Shown: piece by piece, positions 39,255 to 47,709 of the stretch
Numbering within the stretch: the stretch's first letter is position 1
Layout of the letters: each line of letters begins with the position of its first letter
Source of the DNA: Planctomycetota bacterium
GTDB taxonomy: Bacteria; Planctomycetota; J058
DNA length: 52,455 nucleotides
Direction: 5' to 3'
Assembly (NCBI GenBank): GCA_019636275.1
Contig: JAHBXY010000052.1
Coordinates: forward strand, 1 to 52,455
Notes under the pieces: generated by a model
What the model was told of the DNA's origin: nothing
Database searches by the model: none
Seen by the model: only the letters and a program-made list of their open reading frames with translations
Translations under genes and position numbers: made by a program

Positions 39255-39560
39255 ATGAAGTACACCCCCGAACGGCACGGACGCGAGTCCAGGGCCGAGA
39301 CCTTCCACGACCTCACCCCTTCTTCCGCGCGGCCGTCGCTCAGGCCACGGGTCCCGGGCGACCCGGCGCTCCTGGCCCGCGAGGCCCGGGCGGCGACCGA
39401 GCTCACGCGGCCCGAGCTGGCGCGCGTGCTGGACGTGCCCGAGGAGACGCTCGCGGCCTGGGAGGAGGGGCACCGCTTACCCACGCCCGGCGAGCGGGCG
39501 CTCCTGCGGGTGGTGCTGCTCGCGCCGGAGGTTTGCCTCGACCTCCTGCCGGACGCCTGA
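39255..39560 (+). CDS. XRE-type helix-turn-helix regulator
   Basis: A 101-residue protein. Residues about 44-95 form a Cro/C1-type HTH (ATELTRPELARVLDVPEETL, AAWEEGHRLPTPGERALLRVV). The N-terminal part is probably flexible. The ATG has AGGAG five bases upstream. Such small regulators often bind their own promoter or act as antitoxins, but no toxin gene is adjacent. The response regulator follows 12 bases later. Confidence 0.8.
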   Translation: MKYTPERHGRESRAETFHDLTPSSARPSLRPRVPGDPALLAREARAATELTRPELARVLDVPEETLAAWEEGHRLPTPGERALLRVVLLAPEVCLDLLPDA

Positions 39561-39572
39561 GCCGGTCGCCGT

Positions 39573-39947
39573 GTGAACGGACCCGTGCTCCTCGTCGACG
39601 ACGACCACGACCTGCGCGAGGAGCTCACCCGCCTCTGCGAGCTCGAGGGCTACCGGGTCCTGCCGGCGGCCCATGGGGCCGAGGCGCGCGCGCTGCTCGA
39701 GGCGGGCGAGGCGCCGTGCGTCGTCGTGCTCGACCTCATGATGCCCGTCATGAACGGTTGGGAGCTGCTGGCCTGGCTGCGCGCCGCCGGCAGCCCGCAC
39801 CGCGACCTGCCGGTCGTGCTCCTGTCGGCGTCGACGTACGCCGACGCGACGGGCCAGGCGTTCGACGTGCAGGCGACGCTCGCCAAGCCGGTGCCGGTGC
39901 CCACCCTCCTCCAGACGCTGGCGCAGCACTGCCGCCGTAGCGCCTGA
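39573..39947 (+). CDS. single-domain response regulator
   Basis: A 124-residue CheY-like receiver: acidic pocket LVDDDHDL, phospho-acceptor Asp54 in VVLDLMMPVMNGWELL, conserved Ser in VLLSAS, switch Lys in ATLAKPVPV. No output domain. No kinase gene lies beside it, so its partner is elsewhere; it may be transcribed with the HTH gene. The GTG start is chosen at the beginning of the first beta strand. Confidence 0.88.
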   Translation: MNGPVLLVDDDHDLREELTRLCELEGYRVLPAAHGAEARALLEAGEAPCVVVLDLMMPVMNGWELLAWLRAAGSPHRDLPVVLLSASTYADATGQAFDVQATLAKPVPVPTLLQTLAQHCRRSA

Positions 39948-39971
39948 ACGTCTCCGCCTGGCGGCGGCCGG

Positions 39972-40001
39972 TTGACGTGCTCCCGGCCGGGCCTCTAGAG
40001 T
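39972..40001 (+). promoter_or_regulatory. sigma-70 promoter of the C45-like hydrolase gene
   Basis: TTGACG (39972-39977), an 18-bp spacer and TAGAGT (39996-40001) form a good promoter; transcription would start near 40008. A GGGAGG site then precedes ATG 40024. Confidence 0.65.
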
Positions 40002-40023
40002 GAGCCCCGCCGGGAGGCCCTCC

Positions 40024-41283
40024 ATGCGCGCTCCGTCCGTCGCCTTCGCTGCCCTCGTCGCCCTCGTCGTCGCCGCCCTGCCCGCGCGCGCGGAGGTGCT
40101 GGCCCGCGAGGGCCAGGGCCACCTCGAGCGCGCCGAGCACGGCGGGCTGGTCCTGCACCTCAAGGGCACGCCCTACGAGATGGGCTTCCAGCACGGCAGG
40201 CTCCTGCGCGAGCAGGTCCGCGCCATGGCGCAGCGGATCCTCCACAACCAGGACGACCTGGGCAAGTCGGCCGAGTACCAGGCCTACCTGATGATGCGGC
40301 CGCTCATGCACGACCTCCTGCGCCCGCACATTCCGGCGCGCTTCAAGGAGGAGATGCGCGGGCTGGCCGACGGCGCCGAGGTCCCCTACGCCGACGTCGA
40401 GGCCGCCAACCTGTTCCCCGAGGCCTTCCACTGCAGCGGGATCGCCCTGCGCGGCGCGGCCACGAAGGGCGGCGCGCTCTACCACGTGCGGATCCTCGAC
40501 TACATGACGCGCCTGGGCCTGCAGGACGTGGCGCTCGTGATCGTCCACCAGCCGACCGACGAGGGGCTGCGCTCCTGGATCAACGTCGGCTTCGCCGGGT
40601 TCATCGGCACCGTCACCGGCATGAACGAGGCGCAGGTGGCGATCGGCGAGATGGGCGGCGGCGGCCTGGGCCACTGGGACGGCGTGCCCATGGCGCTGCT
40701 CATGCGCGATGCGCTCGAGCGCGCGGGCACGCTGGCGGAGGCGCTCGACGTCTTCCGCGCGTCGGCGCGGACCTGCGAGTACTACTACGTGATCTCGGAC
40801 GGCAAGACGCGCGACGCCGTGGGGCTCTGGACCACGCCGGACGTGTGCGAGGCGATCCGCCCGGGCGAGAGCTACGCGCTGTTCGAGAACCTGCGCCCGC
40901 GCGGCGGCGCGGCCGACGGCAAGGCCTTCGCGCGCGGGGTCAAGGTCGACGCCAACCAGCACCGCGTGCTCCTGCAGGGCAAGGACGGGGTGAAGGGCTT
41001 CGTGGCCCTGCAGCGGCCCGACACGCTGGTCCTCTCGGGGCCGGACCGTTACGGGCACTTCATGGAGCGCCTGGCGCCGCACTACGGTCAGGTCGACGAG
41101 CAGGTGCTCATGGACCTGGTCAAGCGCCCGGTCTCCATGTCGAGCAACCTGCACGTGGCGATCTTCCGCCCCGAGACGCTCGAGGTGTGGGTGGCGGTCG
41201 CGGCCCCTGACGGCGCGCCGGCGTGCGACCAGCCCTACCAGCGCTACGACCTGCGGGCGGCGCTGACGTCCGGGCCCAAGTAG
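40024..41283 (+). CDS. secreted C45-like N-terminal-nucleophile hydrolase
   Basis: A 419-residue protein with a signal peptide (residues 1-23, cut after LPARA). GTPYEMGFQHGRLLREQV and the conserved block FHCSGIALRGAATKGG ... YHVRILDY match the C45/phospholipase B-like family, in which Cys137 would become the N-terminal nucleophile after self-cleavage. GFIGTVTGMNEAQVAIGEMG and LWTTPDVCEAI fit the same fold. Members hydrolyse or transfer acyl amides (acyl-homoserine lactones, penicillins, lipids). It should act outside the cytoplasm. The start is supported by a promoter at 39972-40001. Confidence 0.82.
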   Translation: MRAPSVAFAALVALVVAALPARAEVLAREGQGHLERAEHGGLVLHLKGTPYEMGFQHGRLLREQVRAMAQRILHNQDDLGKSAEYQAYLMMRPLMHDLLRPHIPARFKEEMRGLADGAEVPYADVEAANLFPEAFHCSGIALRGAATKGGALYHVRILDYMTRLGLQDVALVIVHQPTDEGLRSWINVGFAGFIGTVTGMNEAQVAIGEMGGGGLGHWDGVPMALLMRDALERAGTLAEALDVFRASARTCEYYYVISDGKTRDAVGLWTTPDVCEAIRPGESYALFENLRPRGGAADGKAFARGVKVDANQHRVLLQGKDGVKGFVALQRPDTLVLSGPDRYGHFMERLAPHYGQVDEQVLMDLVKRPVSMSSNLHVAIFRPETLEVWVAVAAPDGAPACDQPYQRYDLRAALTSGPK

Positions 41284-41320
41284 CGCTCAGGGCGTACGAA
41301 GCACCGACGCTCGCGGGCGC

Positions 41321-41589
41321 GCTGAGGCGACGCGGCGCGCCCGCGGGCGGCGTCGTAGCGGCATGCTTCGAGCCCGCCCCGCCGCCGCGGCCGCAGCCGT
41401 CGAGCACTCCTCGAGAGCCATCGAAGAGATCGGCGCTACCACGTCTCGCGGGTGACCAGCCCTCGAACGGAGCAGCACGCGAGGCGAGGCCGCGGAGGCT
41501 GAGGCGAGGCGGCGCGCGCGCGGGCGACGTCGTATCGGCATGCTTCGAGCCCGCGCGCGCTCCGCGGCCGCAGCCATCGAGCACACCTC
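41321..41589 (-). repeat. direct duplication of a 91-bp segment
   Basis: Bases 41321-41411 and 41498-41589 are near-identical (GCTGAGGCGA, GGCATGCTTCGAGCCCG, CGCAGCC and TCGAGCAC shared). Read on the minus strand both begin with a GTGCTCGAYGGCTGCGG-type sequence that also occurs at 13041-13058. This is most of the 304-base gap between the hydrolase gene and the next frame; no convincing gene is seen in it. Confidence 0.75.
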
Positions 41590-42043
41590 AGGGTCGGCGG
41601 CGGGGGTGGCCCGGAGGCGGACCGCCGAAGGCCGCGGCGGTCGGCGCCGGCTGCTCGACGACCGGCGGCGCCTGGTCGTGCGGCGGCGGCTCGGGCGGGG
41701 CGGGCTCTCTTGCCGGCGTAGCCGCCGCCCAGCTCCGCGCCGGCGATGGCCAGAGGCCCAGCCACCAGGCGACCGCCAGGCCGCGGCCTGGCGCGGCAGG
41801 TGCGAGGACGAGCCGCGCGTCGCCCGTCGTCGGCGGCAAGGTCGTCGGCGCCGGCAGCGCTGCCAGCGTGACCGCGAGGCCGGCCCAGGCGCCGGCAGCG
41901 GCGGCGGGGGCAGGATCGGCGGCGGCAGGCTCGGGGCCCCGGGCGGGGGCGAAGCGCGGCGCGGCAGACCCGCGGGCGTTCAGGCGCCCGGCGGGCGCTC
42001 CTCGGCCGGGGGTCGTCCGCCGGGGATCGTCGGAAGGCGCCAC
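41588..42043 (-). CDS. uncertain proline/alanine-rich membrane protein
   Basis: A possible 151-residue product with a Pro/Ala-rich start and two hydrophobic stretches (AAGAWAGLAVTLAALPA, GRGLAVAWWLGLWPSPARSWAAA) and a proline-rich end. Third-position G+C favours this frame locally. I do not recognise the protein. It may be a separate gene, or the 3' part of the frame-broken gene upstream. Confidence 0.3.
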   Translation of the reverse strand: MAPSDDPRRTTPGRGAPAGRLNARGSAAPRFAPARGPEPAAADPAPAAAAGAWAGLAVTLAALPAPTTLPPTTGDARLVLAPAAPGRGLAVAWWLGLWPSPARSWAAATPAREPAPPEPPPHDQAPPVVEQPAPTAAAFGGPPPGHPRRRP

Positions 42044-42698
42044 CGGCTCCGCAGGCGTAGGTCGTGGGTCGGCGGAGGCGGCGCGCCGTCGGCGGGGGGC
42101 ACGGCGGCGAACGGCGGCACGGCGCCGTGGCCGACCAGCGGCCGTGGCTCGAAGCCGCGGCGGCGGCAGCGGCGGCGTGGGCAGGGTGAAGGGCGCGGCT
42201 CTTTCGGCCGGGGCCGCCGCAGGCGTGGGCCTGGCCGCCGGCGGTCGCTGCGGCGCGGGCGGGCGCGGGTGCGCGGGCGCGCGCGGTCGCCGGCGCGACG
42301 GTGGTCGTCGGCGCCCACCACGCGCTCGCGACGGCGACGACGCACCAGGTGAGCGCCCCGACGAGGGCCCCCTGGCGCCGGTCGGCGGCGCCCGCCAGCC
42401 AGGCGGCGGCGTAGCCGCCCAGGGCGAACGACGCGGCGGCGGCCAGCACGCACCACACGACGCCCAACGCGCCCGGCGCGGCGCCGACGAGGCCCAGGCT
42501 GGCGCCGAGGGCCAGGAGCAGGACGAGCGGCGCCGCCGTCACCAGCGCGCCCGCCAGGATCGGACCAGGGAGCGCCTGGCCGGGCGCGAGCGCGCCGGAG
42601 CGCCGCGCGGGGCGGGGGCGGGGCGGGGCGGCGGCGGCGGGGCGGCGGGTGCGCCGCACGCGCGCCGGGCGAGGGGGACGGCGGTGCCTGGGACGCAT
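41980..42698 (-). pseudogene. membrane protein gene with probable frame break
   Basis: From ATG 42698 the frame encodes a basic N-terminus and three hydrophobic helices (ALVTAAPLVLLLALGASLGL, GVVWCVLAAAASFALGGYAAA, GALVGALTWCVVAVASAWWA), with the turn AGAADRRQGALVG typical of small membrane proteins with glycine-rich helices. Near 42200 protein-like composition moves to another frame (PLVGHGAVPPFAAVPPADG ... RWRLPTIPGGRPP, ending at 41980). The uninterrupted first frame continues to 41436 but becomes an Arg-rich string unlike a real protein. Either a frameshift or an assembly indel is present. Function unknown. Confidence 0.4.
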
Positions 42699-42835
42699 GG
42701 GTCTCCCTCGGGCGGCGCGGACCTCGGCCGGGACACCGTCGTCCCACGACGACCGGCGCGCGCGCGCCGCGGCCGCCAGTCCGGCGCGCGCGCGTCGACG
42801 CTCGCACCGCGCGTGCCGGTCGCCGGCTGTCGCGG

Positions 42836-44095
42836 TCAGCCCTCGAAGCGGACGAGGGCCAGGCGCCCGGGCGTGGAGGCGGCCACGACGCCGACGGAGG
42901 CCGAGGCCAGCGCGCTCAGGGCGGGGCTGCCGACGACGTCGAGGGCCAGGTCGACCAGCGGCGCGCCCGTGCGGGCGTCGAGCACCGCGGCCGTCGGGCC
43001 GCCGCGCCCGGCGCGCGCCAGGACGACGAGGGCGTCGCTCGCCCGCGCCGCCGCGATCGGGGGCGTCGCCGCCTCCCAGGCCACGGCGCCGCTGCGGCGA
43101 TCGAGCGCCACGAGCGGCCCGCTCGTGCCGTCGCCCAGGACCACGACCGAGGGCCCGACGGTCGGCCGGCCGCCGGCGGCGTGGTCGCGCGCCCAGACGA
43201 TCGCGCCCGAGCGCGGGTCGAGCGCCGCCGTGACCCCGCGGCCGGCGGCGACGCCCGCCGCGTGGAGCACGACGCCGGCCGCGTCGGCGAAGAGGAGCGT
43301 CGTGTCGAGGGCGGCGTCGGGAAGCAGGTCGGCGCCGGCGGAGCGCGCCCACAGCGGGCGGCCCGTGTCGAGGTCGAGGGCCTGGACGCGCGCCGGCCCC
43401 TCCTGCAGCAGGAGCACGCGCCCGCCGCCGAGGTGGACGTCGTCGACGAACGGGACGTCGGCGGTCCACAGCGCGCGGCCGAAGTCGTCCTCGCCGGCGT
43501 CGAAGCAGGTGAGACGCGCGGCGCCGGGCGGGTCGCCCGTCTTGAGCAGGCCCCGGTCGCCCTCGACGGCGAGCGCCCACACGCGGCCTGGCACGGCCGT
43601 GCGACCCAGGACCTCGCCCGTGCGCGCGTCGCGCGCCAGGACCTCGCCGCCGGCGCGGCTGCGCGGGGTGGCGTGGACGACGTCGTCGCCGCGCCAGGCG
43701 GCCGCCCCGCCCGTGTCCGCCACCCAGCGCGGCGCGTCGGGCGACCCCGGCGCGATCGCCGCCAGCCGCCCCCAGCCCTGACCGACGCCGCGGTGCCCGA
43801 TCCACAGGTCCGGGCCGGCCGCGAGCACGGTCATCGGATCGAGCCACGGGGCCGCGACGACGCTCGGCGTGGCGACGAGGTCGCGCCCCGGTGGCTCGGC
43901 CGCGGGCGCCGGGCCGAGCGGGCTCCAGGCCGCGAGCGCCTCCCCCGCCGCCACATCGCCCTCGCGGGCCAGGCGAGCGACGTCGAGGTGCAGCTCGCGC
44001 CGGCCGCGCGCGCGGGCGAGCGCGCGCAGCCGCGCCCACGACGCCTCGCGGTCGTGCGTCGCCAGCCGTCCGAGGGCGCGGAGCCGTTCGTCCAC
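42836..44095 (-). CDS. PQQ-like beta-propeller protein
   Basis: A 419-residue protein. After a short helical N-terminus (DERLRALGRLATHDREASW, residues 2-20) it consists of about seven beta-propeller blades with the tryptophan-docking pattern, for example VLARDARTGEVLGRTA, VQALDLDTGRPLWARSA, VTAALDPRSGAIVWARD, LVALDRRSGAVAWEAA and AAVLDARTGAPLVDLAL. No signal peptide and no PQQ ligand set, so it is a WD-like scaffold rather than a dehydrogenase. GTG 44095 is the best start, though it lacks a good ribosome site. It lies 80 bases downstream of the kinase gene, on the same strand, and probably belongs to its operon. Confidence 0.8.
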   Translation of the reverse strand: MDERLRALGRLATHDREASWARLRALARARGRRELHLDVARLAREGDVAAGEALAAWSPLGPAPAAEPPGRDLVATPSVVAAPWLDPMTVLAAGPDLWIGHRGVGQGWGRLAAIAPGSPDAPRWVADTGGAAAWRGDDVVHATPRSRAGGEVLARDARTGEVLGRTAVPGRVWALAVEGDRGLLKTGDPPGAARLTCFDAGEDDFGRALWTADVPFVDDVHLGGGRVLLLQEGPARVQALDLDTGRPLWARSAGADLLPDAALDTTLLFADAAGVVLHAAGVAAGRGVTAALDPRSGAIVWARDHAAGGRPTVGPSVVVLGDGTSGPLVALDRRSGAVAWEAATPPIAAARASDALVVLARAGRGGPTAAVLDARTGAPLVDLALDVVGSPALSALASASVGVVAASTPGRLALVRFEG

Positions 44096-44175
44096 GGAGC
44101 CAGCATGACGGCGCCGGGGCTCGAGGGCCACCCGGCACGCGCAGGCCGGACGCAGAGGACGTCGAACGACCTCCG

Positions 44176-46754
44176 TCAGGGGTCGTCGTCGGCGTGGTCG
44201 AGGCGCAGGACCACGTCGACGGCCGGGCCCTCGACGAGCACCTCGCGGCGGAAGAAGCCCAGGCCCCCCGACGGCCGCCGGACGCCGGCCGTGAACGTCC
44301 AGCGGCCGGGCGCCAGCCAGCCGAGGTCGAACGTCCCGAGGTCGGTGACGGTCGCCCGCTCGACCGCGCCGTCGGGCCCCACGGCGCGCACGTGGTCGGC
44401 CCGGCCGGCGAGCGGGCCCTCGACGCGGCCCCGGACGCGCGCGCCGGGCGGCAGCGTGACCCGCAGGTGGACGGGTTCGTCGGTGGGCACGAGGACGCGC
44501 CGGACCACGCGGGGGCCGTCGGGCCGCTCGAAGCTGAGCTCGACCGCCTCGCCGATCGGCGCGTCGACGCCGAACCCGCCCAGCGCGTCGGTCGTGGACG
44601 ACGTCGGCGCCGAGCCGTCGCCGACGCGCGCGTGCACGGCGACGCCCGCGAGCGGCCGGCCGCCCGGGTCGATCGCGATCCCCTGGACGCGCGTCCGCGC
44701 GGCGCGCGGGACCAGCGCGACGCGACACGTGGGCCCCTCGACGCCGACGGTGGCCGGGCGCAGCCCCGGCGCCTCGACCTCGACCAGGCCGACCTCGGCC
44801 GCGCCGGCCCACGCCGCGCGGCCCTGCGCGTCGGTGGTCCCCGGCGCCGGGTCGGGCCACCAGGGGGCGGGGCGGCGCAGGACGACCTTCACGCGCGCGC
44901 CGGCCACCGGCGCGCCCCGCTCGCCCTCGACGAAGACCTCGAGGCCGGGGCCGCCCGGCGGCGTGACCTCGAGCGGGCCGTCGTCCGCCGGCGTGACCCG
45001 CAGGTCGAACGGCAGGTGGCCTGGCAGGCCCAGGGCCACCCGGTGCTCGGCCCCCCGGAGGAGGCCCGTGAGCGAGAAGCCGCCGTCCGGCGCGACCCTG
45101 GCGCTCGCGATCGCGGTGGGCCCCCAGGGGCCGAGCGCCACGGTCGCGACGACCACGCCGCCGCCGGGCGCGTCGGCCCGGACGCGCCCGGCGAGGGCGG
45201 CGGCCGGCGGGAGGTGCAGCGTCGTCTCCGCCGCGCCGCCGGGCGGCACCTCGACCGCCACGCACGCCGGCGCCAGCCCGTCGCCCCACACGGCCAGCGC
45301 CGCGAGCGGCGCGGGGGCCCCGTCGAGCGTGCGCGCGCCGTCGGTGAACAGCGCCATGCCGCGCGCCTCGCCCAGGCGGTAGGAGAGGGGGCCGTTGACG
45401 GGCGCCGGCGGGTCGCCGGCGACGACCCGCAGGCGCACGGCGCCGGGCGCGACCGGGCGGTCGAGGCCGAGGTCGACCTCGACGAGCCCGCCGGGCGCGA
45501 GGTCGAGCGGCCCCGAGCGCCCGGCGTGGCTCGACGTCCACGCGTGGACGACGACGGGGCCCGCCGCGGCGTCGACGCGCAGGAGCGCGCGCCCGTCGGC
45601 GTCCGTGCGCCTGGCCAGGCGCCCGTCAGGCCGCCGGGCGGACGCAGGCGACGGCCGCGTCGGCGACGGGCGCCCCCGTCGGCGCCGGTGACCCGCAGCG
45701 CGACGGCGGTCGCGGCGCCGACGGGGCGATCGTCCGTGGCGGCGGCGGCGGGCGGCGGCGTCGGCGGCGTCGCTCGTGAACCGGCGGCGACGCCGATCAG
45801 CACACCGATCAGCACACCGATCAGCACACCGGGCAGCACACCGGACAGCACACCGAGCACTGCCCCGACGACGGCCCTCCGCCCACCGCCGCGCGCCGGC
45901 CGGGGCGCGGGCGCGCGGCGCGCTGCGGCCGGCGCCGGCGCGGTCCCTTGCAGGTGCGCCTCGAGGTCGTGGGCCAGGGCGCGGGCGGTCGGATAGCGGT
46001 CCGCCGGGTCCTTCTCCAGGCAGCGCAGGACCACCGCGTCGAGCGCGGCGGGCACGCCCGGCCGGCGCCGCGACGGCGGCTCGGGCGCGGCCCGGGCGAC
46101 CTGGGCCAGCGCCTCCATGAGCGTCTCGGCGTGGAAGGGCGGCCCGCCGGTGAGCAGCGCGTAGAGGGTCGCGCCCAGACCGTAGACGTCGCTGCGCGCG
46201 TCGGGCTCGCGCTCGCCGGCGGCCTGCTCCGGCGGCCAGTAGCCGGGCGTCCCGAGGACCTGCCCCTCCTCGGTGACGCGCGTGTGCTCGTCGGGGTCGG
46301 TGAGTCGCGCCAGGCCGAAGTCGACGAGCACCGGCTCGCCGCCGGCCAGGAGCACGTTGTCCGGCTTGAGGTCGCGGTGCAGGACGCCCACCTGGTGGGC
46401 GTAGTCGACCGCCAGGGCCAGCTTGCAGGCGATCGCCGCCGCATCGGCCGGCGGCAGCGGCCCCTCGGCGTCGAGGCGCGCCTGGAGCGAGGAGCCGTCG
46501 ACGAGGTCGACGACGAGGAGCGGCGACGGCGCCTCGACGACCTCGCGCACGGCGAGGATGTGCGGGTGGCGCAGGCTCGCCAGGGCCTGGCCCTCGCGCA
46601 GGAAGCGGCGGCGGACCTTGTCGGCGGTCGACGTCAGGACCTTGAGCGCGACCGAGACCCCGGAGCGCGTGTCGCGCGCCTGGAGCACGGCGCCCTGCGC
46701 GCCGCGACCCAGGTCGCGCTCGATCACGAAAGGGCCGACCCGCCGCCCCTGCAC
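44176..46754 (-). CDS. Ser/Thr protein kinase with carboxypeptidase-regulatory-like repeats, frame broken
   Basis: The N-terminal 270 residues are a Hanks-type kinase: LGRGAQGAVL (P-loop), VALKVL (Lys), VLHRDLKPDNVLL (catalytic loop), VDFGLARL (DFG), PGYWPPEQAAGE and DARSDVYGLGATLYALLTG. A membrane helix made of G-V-L-I repeats follows (about 291-322). The outer part has about five carboxypeptidase-regulatory or Ig-like beta domains (ARTRVQGIAIDPGGRPLAGV, LPPGARVRGRVEGPLAG). The kinase and outer parts lie in different frames: one break falls at the C5 run 45673-45677, another near 45641-45655. Correcting both by single bases restores a continuous protein of about 860 residues. GTG 46754 has a GGAGG site. 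The gene is either recently inactivated or mis-assembled. Confidence 0.75.
45791..45870 (-). repeat. 12-bp in-frame tandem repeat in kinase membrane helix
   Basis: About six units of type ACCGATCAGCAC (plus strand) encode the G-V-L-I/P/S repeats that form the kinase transmembrane helix. Copy-number change would lengthen or shorten the helix in four-residue steps. Confidence 0.8.
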
Positions 46755-46804
46755 CGCGCCTCCGCGCGAGCATTGTGGCGGGCCGGCCCCGCGCGCGCAG
46801 CCGA

Positions 46805-47473
46805 CTACCGGAACGACTTGGTCGGCGGCAGGAGGCCCGGGCCGTCGTCGTCGAAGTCCATGTCCTCGCGCACGTAGCCGCCGCCGCCGACCTCGCCGAT
46901 CCGCGCGAGGATCTTCTGCGAGGGGCCCAGGCCGTAGCAGGCGATCACGGCGCGCCCGTGGCCGTCGCGCTCGCGCTGCTCCTGGAGGTTGGCGATCGTG
47001 CCCATGATGTCGTCGGTGCGCTCGCGCCCGAACAGGCCGTCGGTGACGAGGACGACGGACAGGTCGCTCCGCGGCTCGACGAGCGCGGCGCGCAGGGCCG
47101 GGATGATCAGCGTGTCGCCGCCGGCGCCCATCTCCTCCAGCCAGCCGTTGGCCTTGCTCAGCGCGGAGTCGGAGGGGAGCGCCGCCCAGCCCGGCGGGAC
47201 CGGGCGCGGCCGGTCGGTCTCGGGGACGCCCGCCCAGCGGGTGGGCACGTCGTTGAAGGCGAGCACGGCGAACTCGAGCTCGTCGGTCGAGTGCTCGAGC
47301 ATCTCGCGCACGGCGTCGAGCGCGCGCGAGAAGTGGTCGCCGTGCATGCTCCCCGAGCGGTCGACGACGAAGAGCACGCGGCGGGTGATCCGGGCGGAGG
47401 GCTCGACCTCCACGTGGAGCTGGATGGCGCACAGCGGCAGCGCCGCGAGGCCGGCGAGCGCGAGACGGAGCAT
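46805..47473 (-). CDS. von Willebrand factor A-domain protein
   Basis: A 222-residue protein with a signal-like hydrophobic N-terminus (LRLALAGLAALPLCAIQL). Its VWA domain has the MIDAS metal site DRSGSM (D-x-S-x-S, about residues 38-43), the TLIIPALRAAL threonine element and VVLVTDGLFG with the third metal ligand. Such domains bind protein ligands in a metal-dependent way. It lies 50 bases upstream of the kinase, on the same strand, suggesting a joint cell-surface signalling unit. The ATG start fits the signal peptide. Confidence 0.85.
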   Translation of the reverse strand: MLRLALAGLAALPLCAIQLHVEVEPSARITRRVLFVVDRSGSMHGDHFSRALDAVREMLEHSTDELEFAVLAFNDVPTRWAGVPETDRPRPVPPGWAALPSDSALSKANGWLEEMGAGGDTLIIPALRAALVEPRSDLSVVLVTDGLFGRERTDDIMGTIANLQEQRERDGHGRAVIACYGLGPSQKILARIGEVGGGGYVREDMDFDDDGPGLLPPTKSFR

Positions 47474-47709
47474 GAAGGTGACCTCACACCCCCCATGCCG
47501 GGAGCGTAGTCACCCGTGGATGGTTCGGGGAGGGTTCGCCCCGCACGTCGAGCCGTAACGCGCCGGTGGCCCGTGACCTGATGCGGCCATGGGACGGCGC
47601 CGTCCCGTCGCTCCGGGGTCCGGCAGCACCACGCCTCGGTCACCCATGGAACGCGGAGAGCGGGCTCCGGGAGCCCCCCTCCACGTCCCGACTCGAGTGA
47701 AGCCTGCCG

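Noticed and set aside
41436..44138. A 900-codon open frame on the minus strand
   Set aside because: It overlaps the PQQ propeller gene in another frame and is Arg-rich; only its middle part (from 42698) looks like a real membrane protein.
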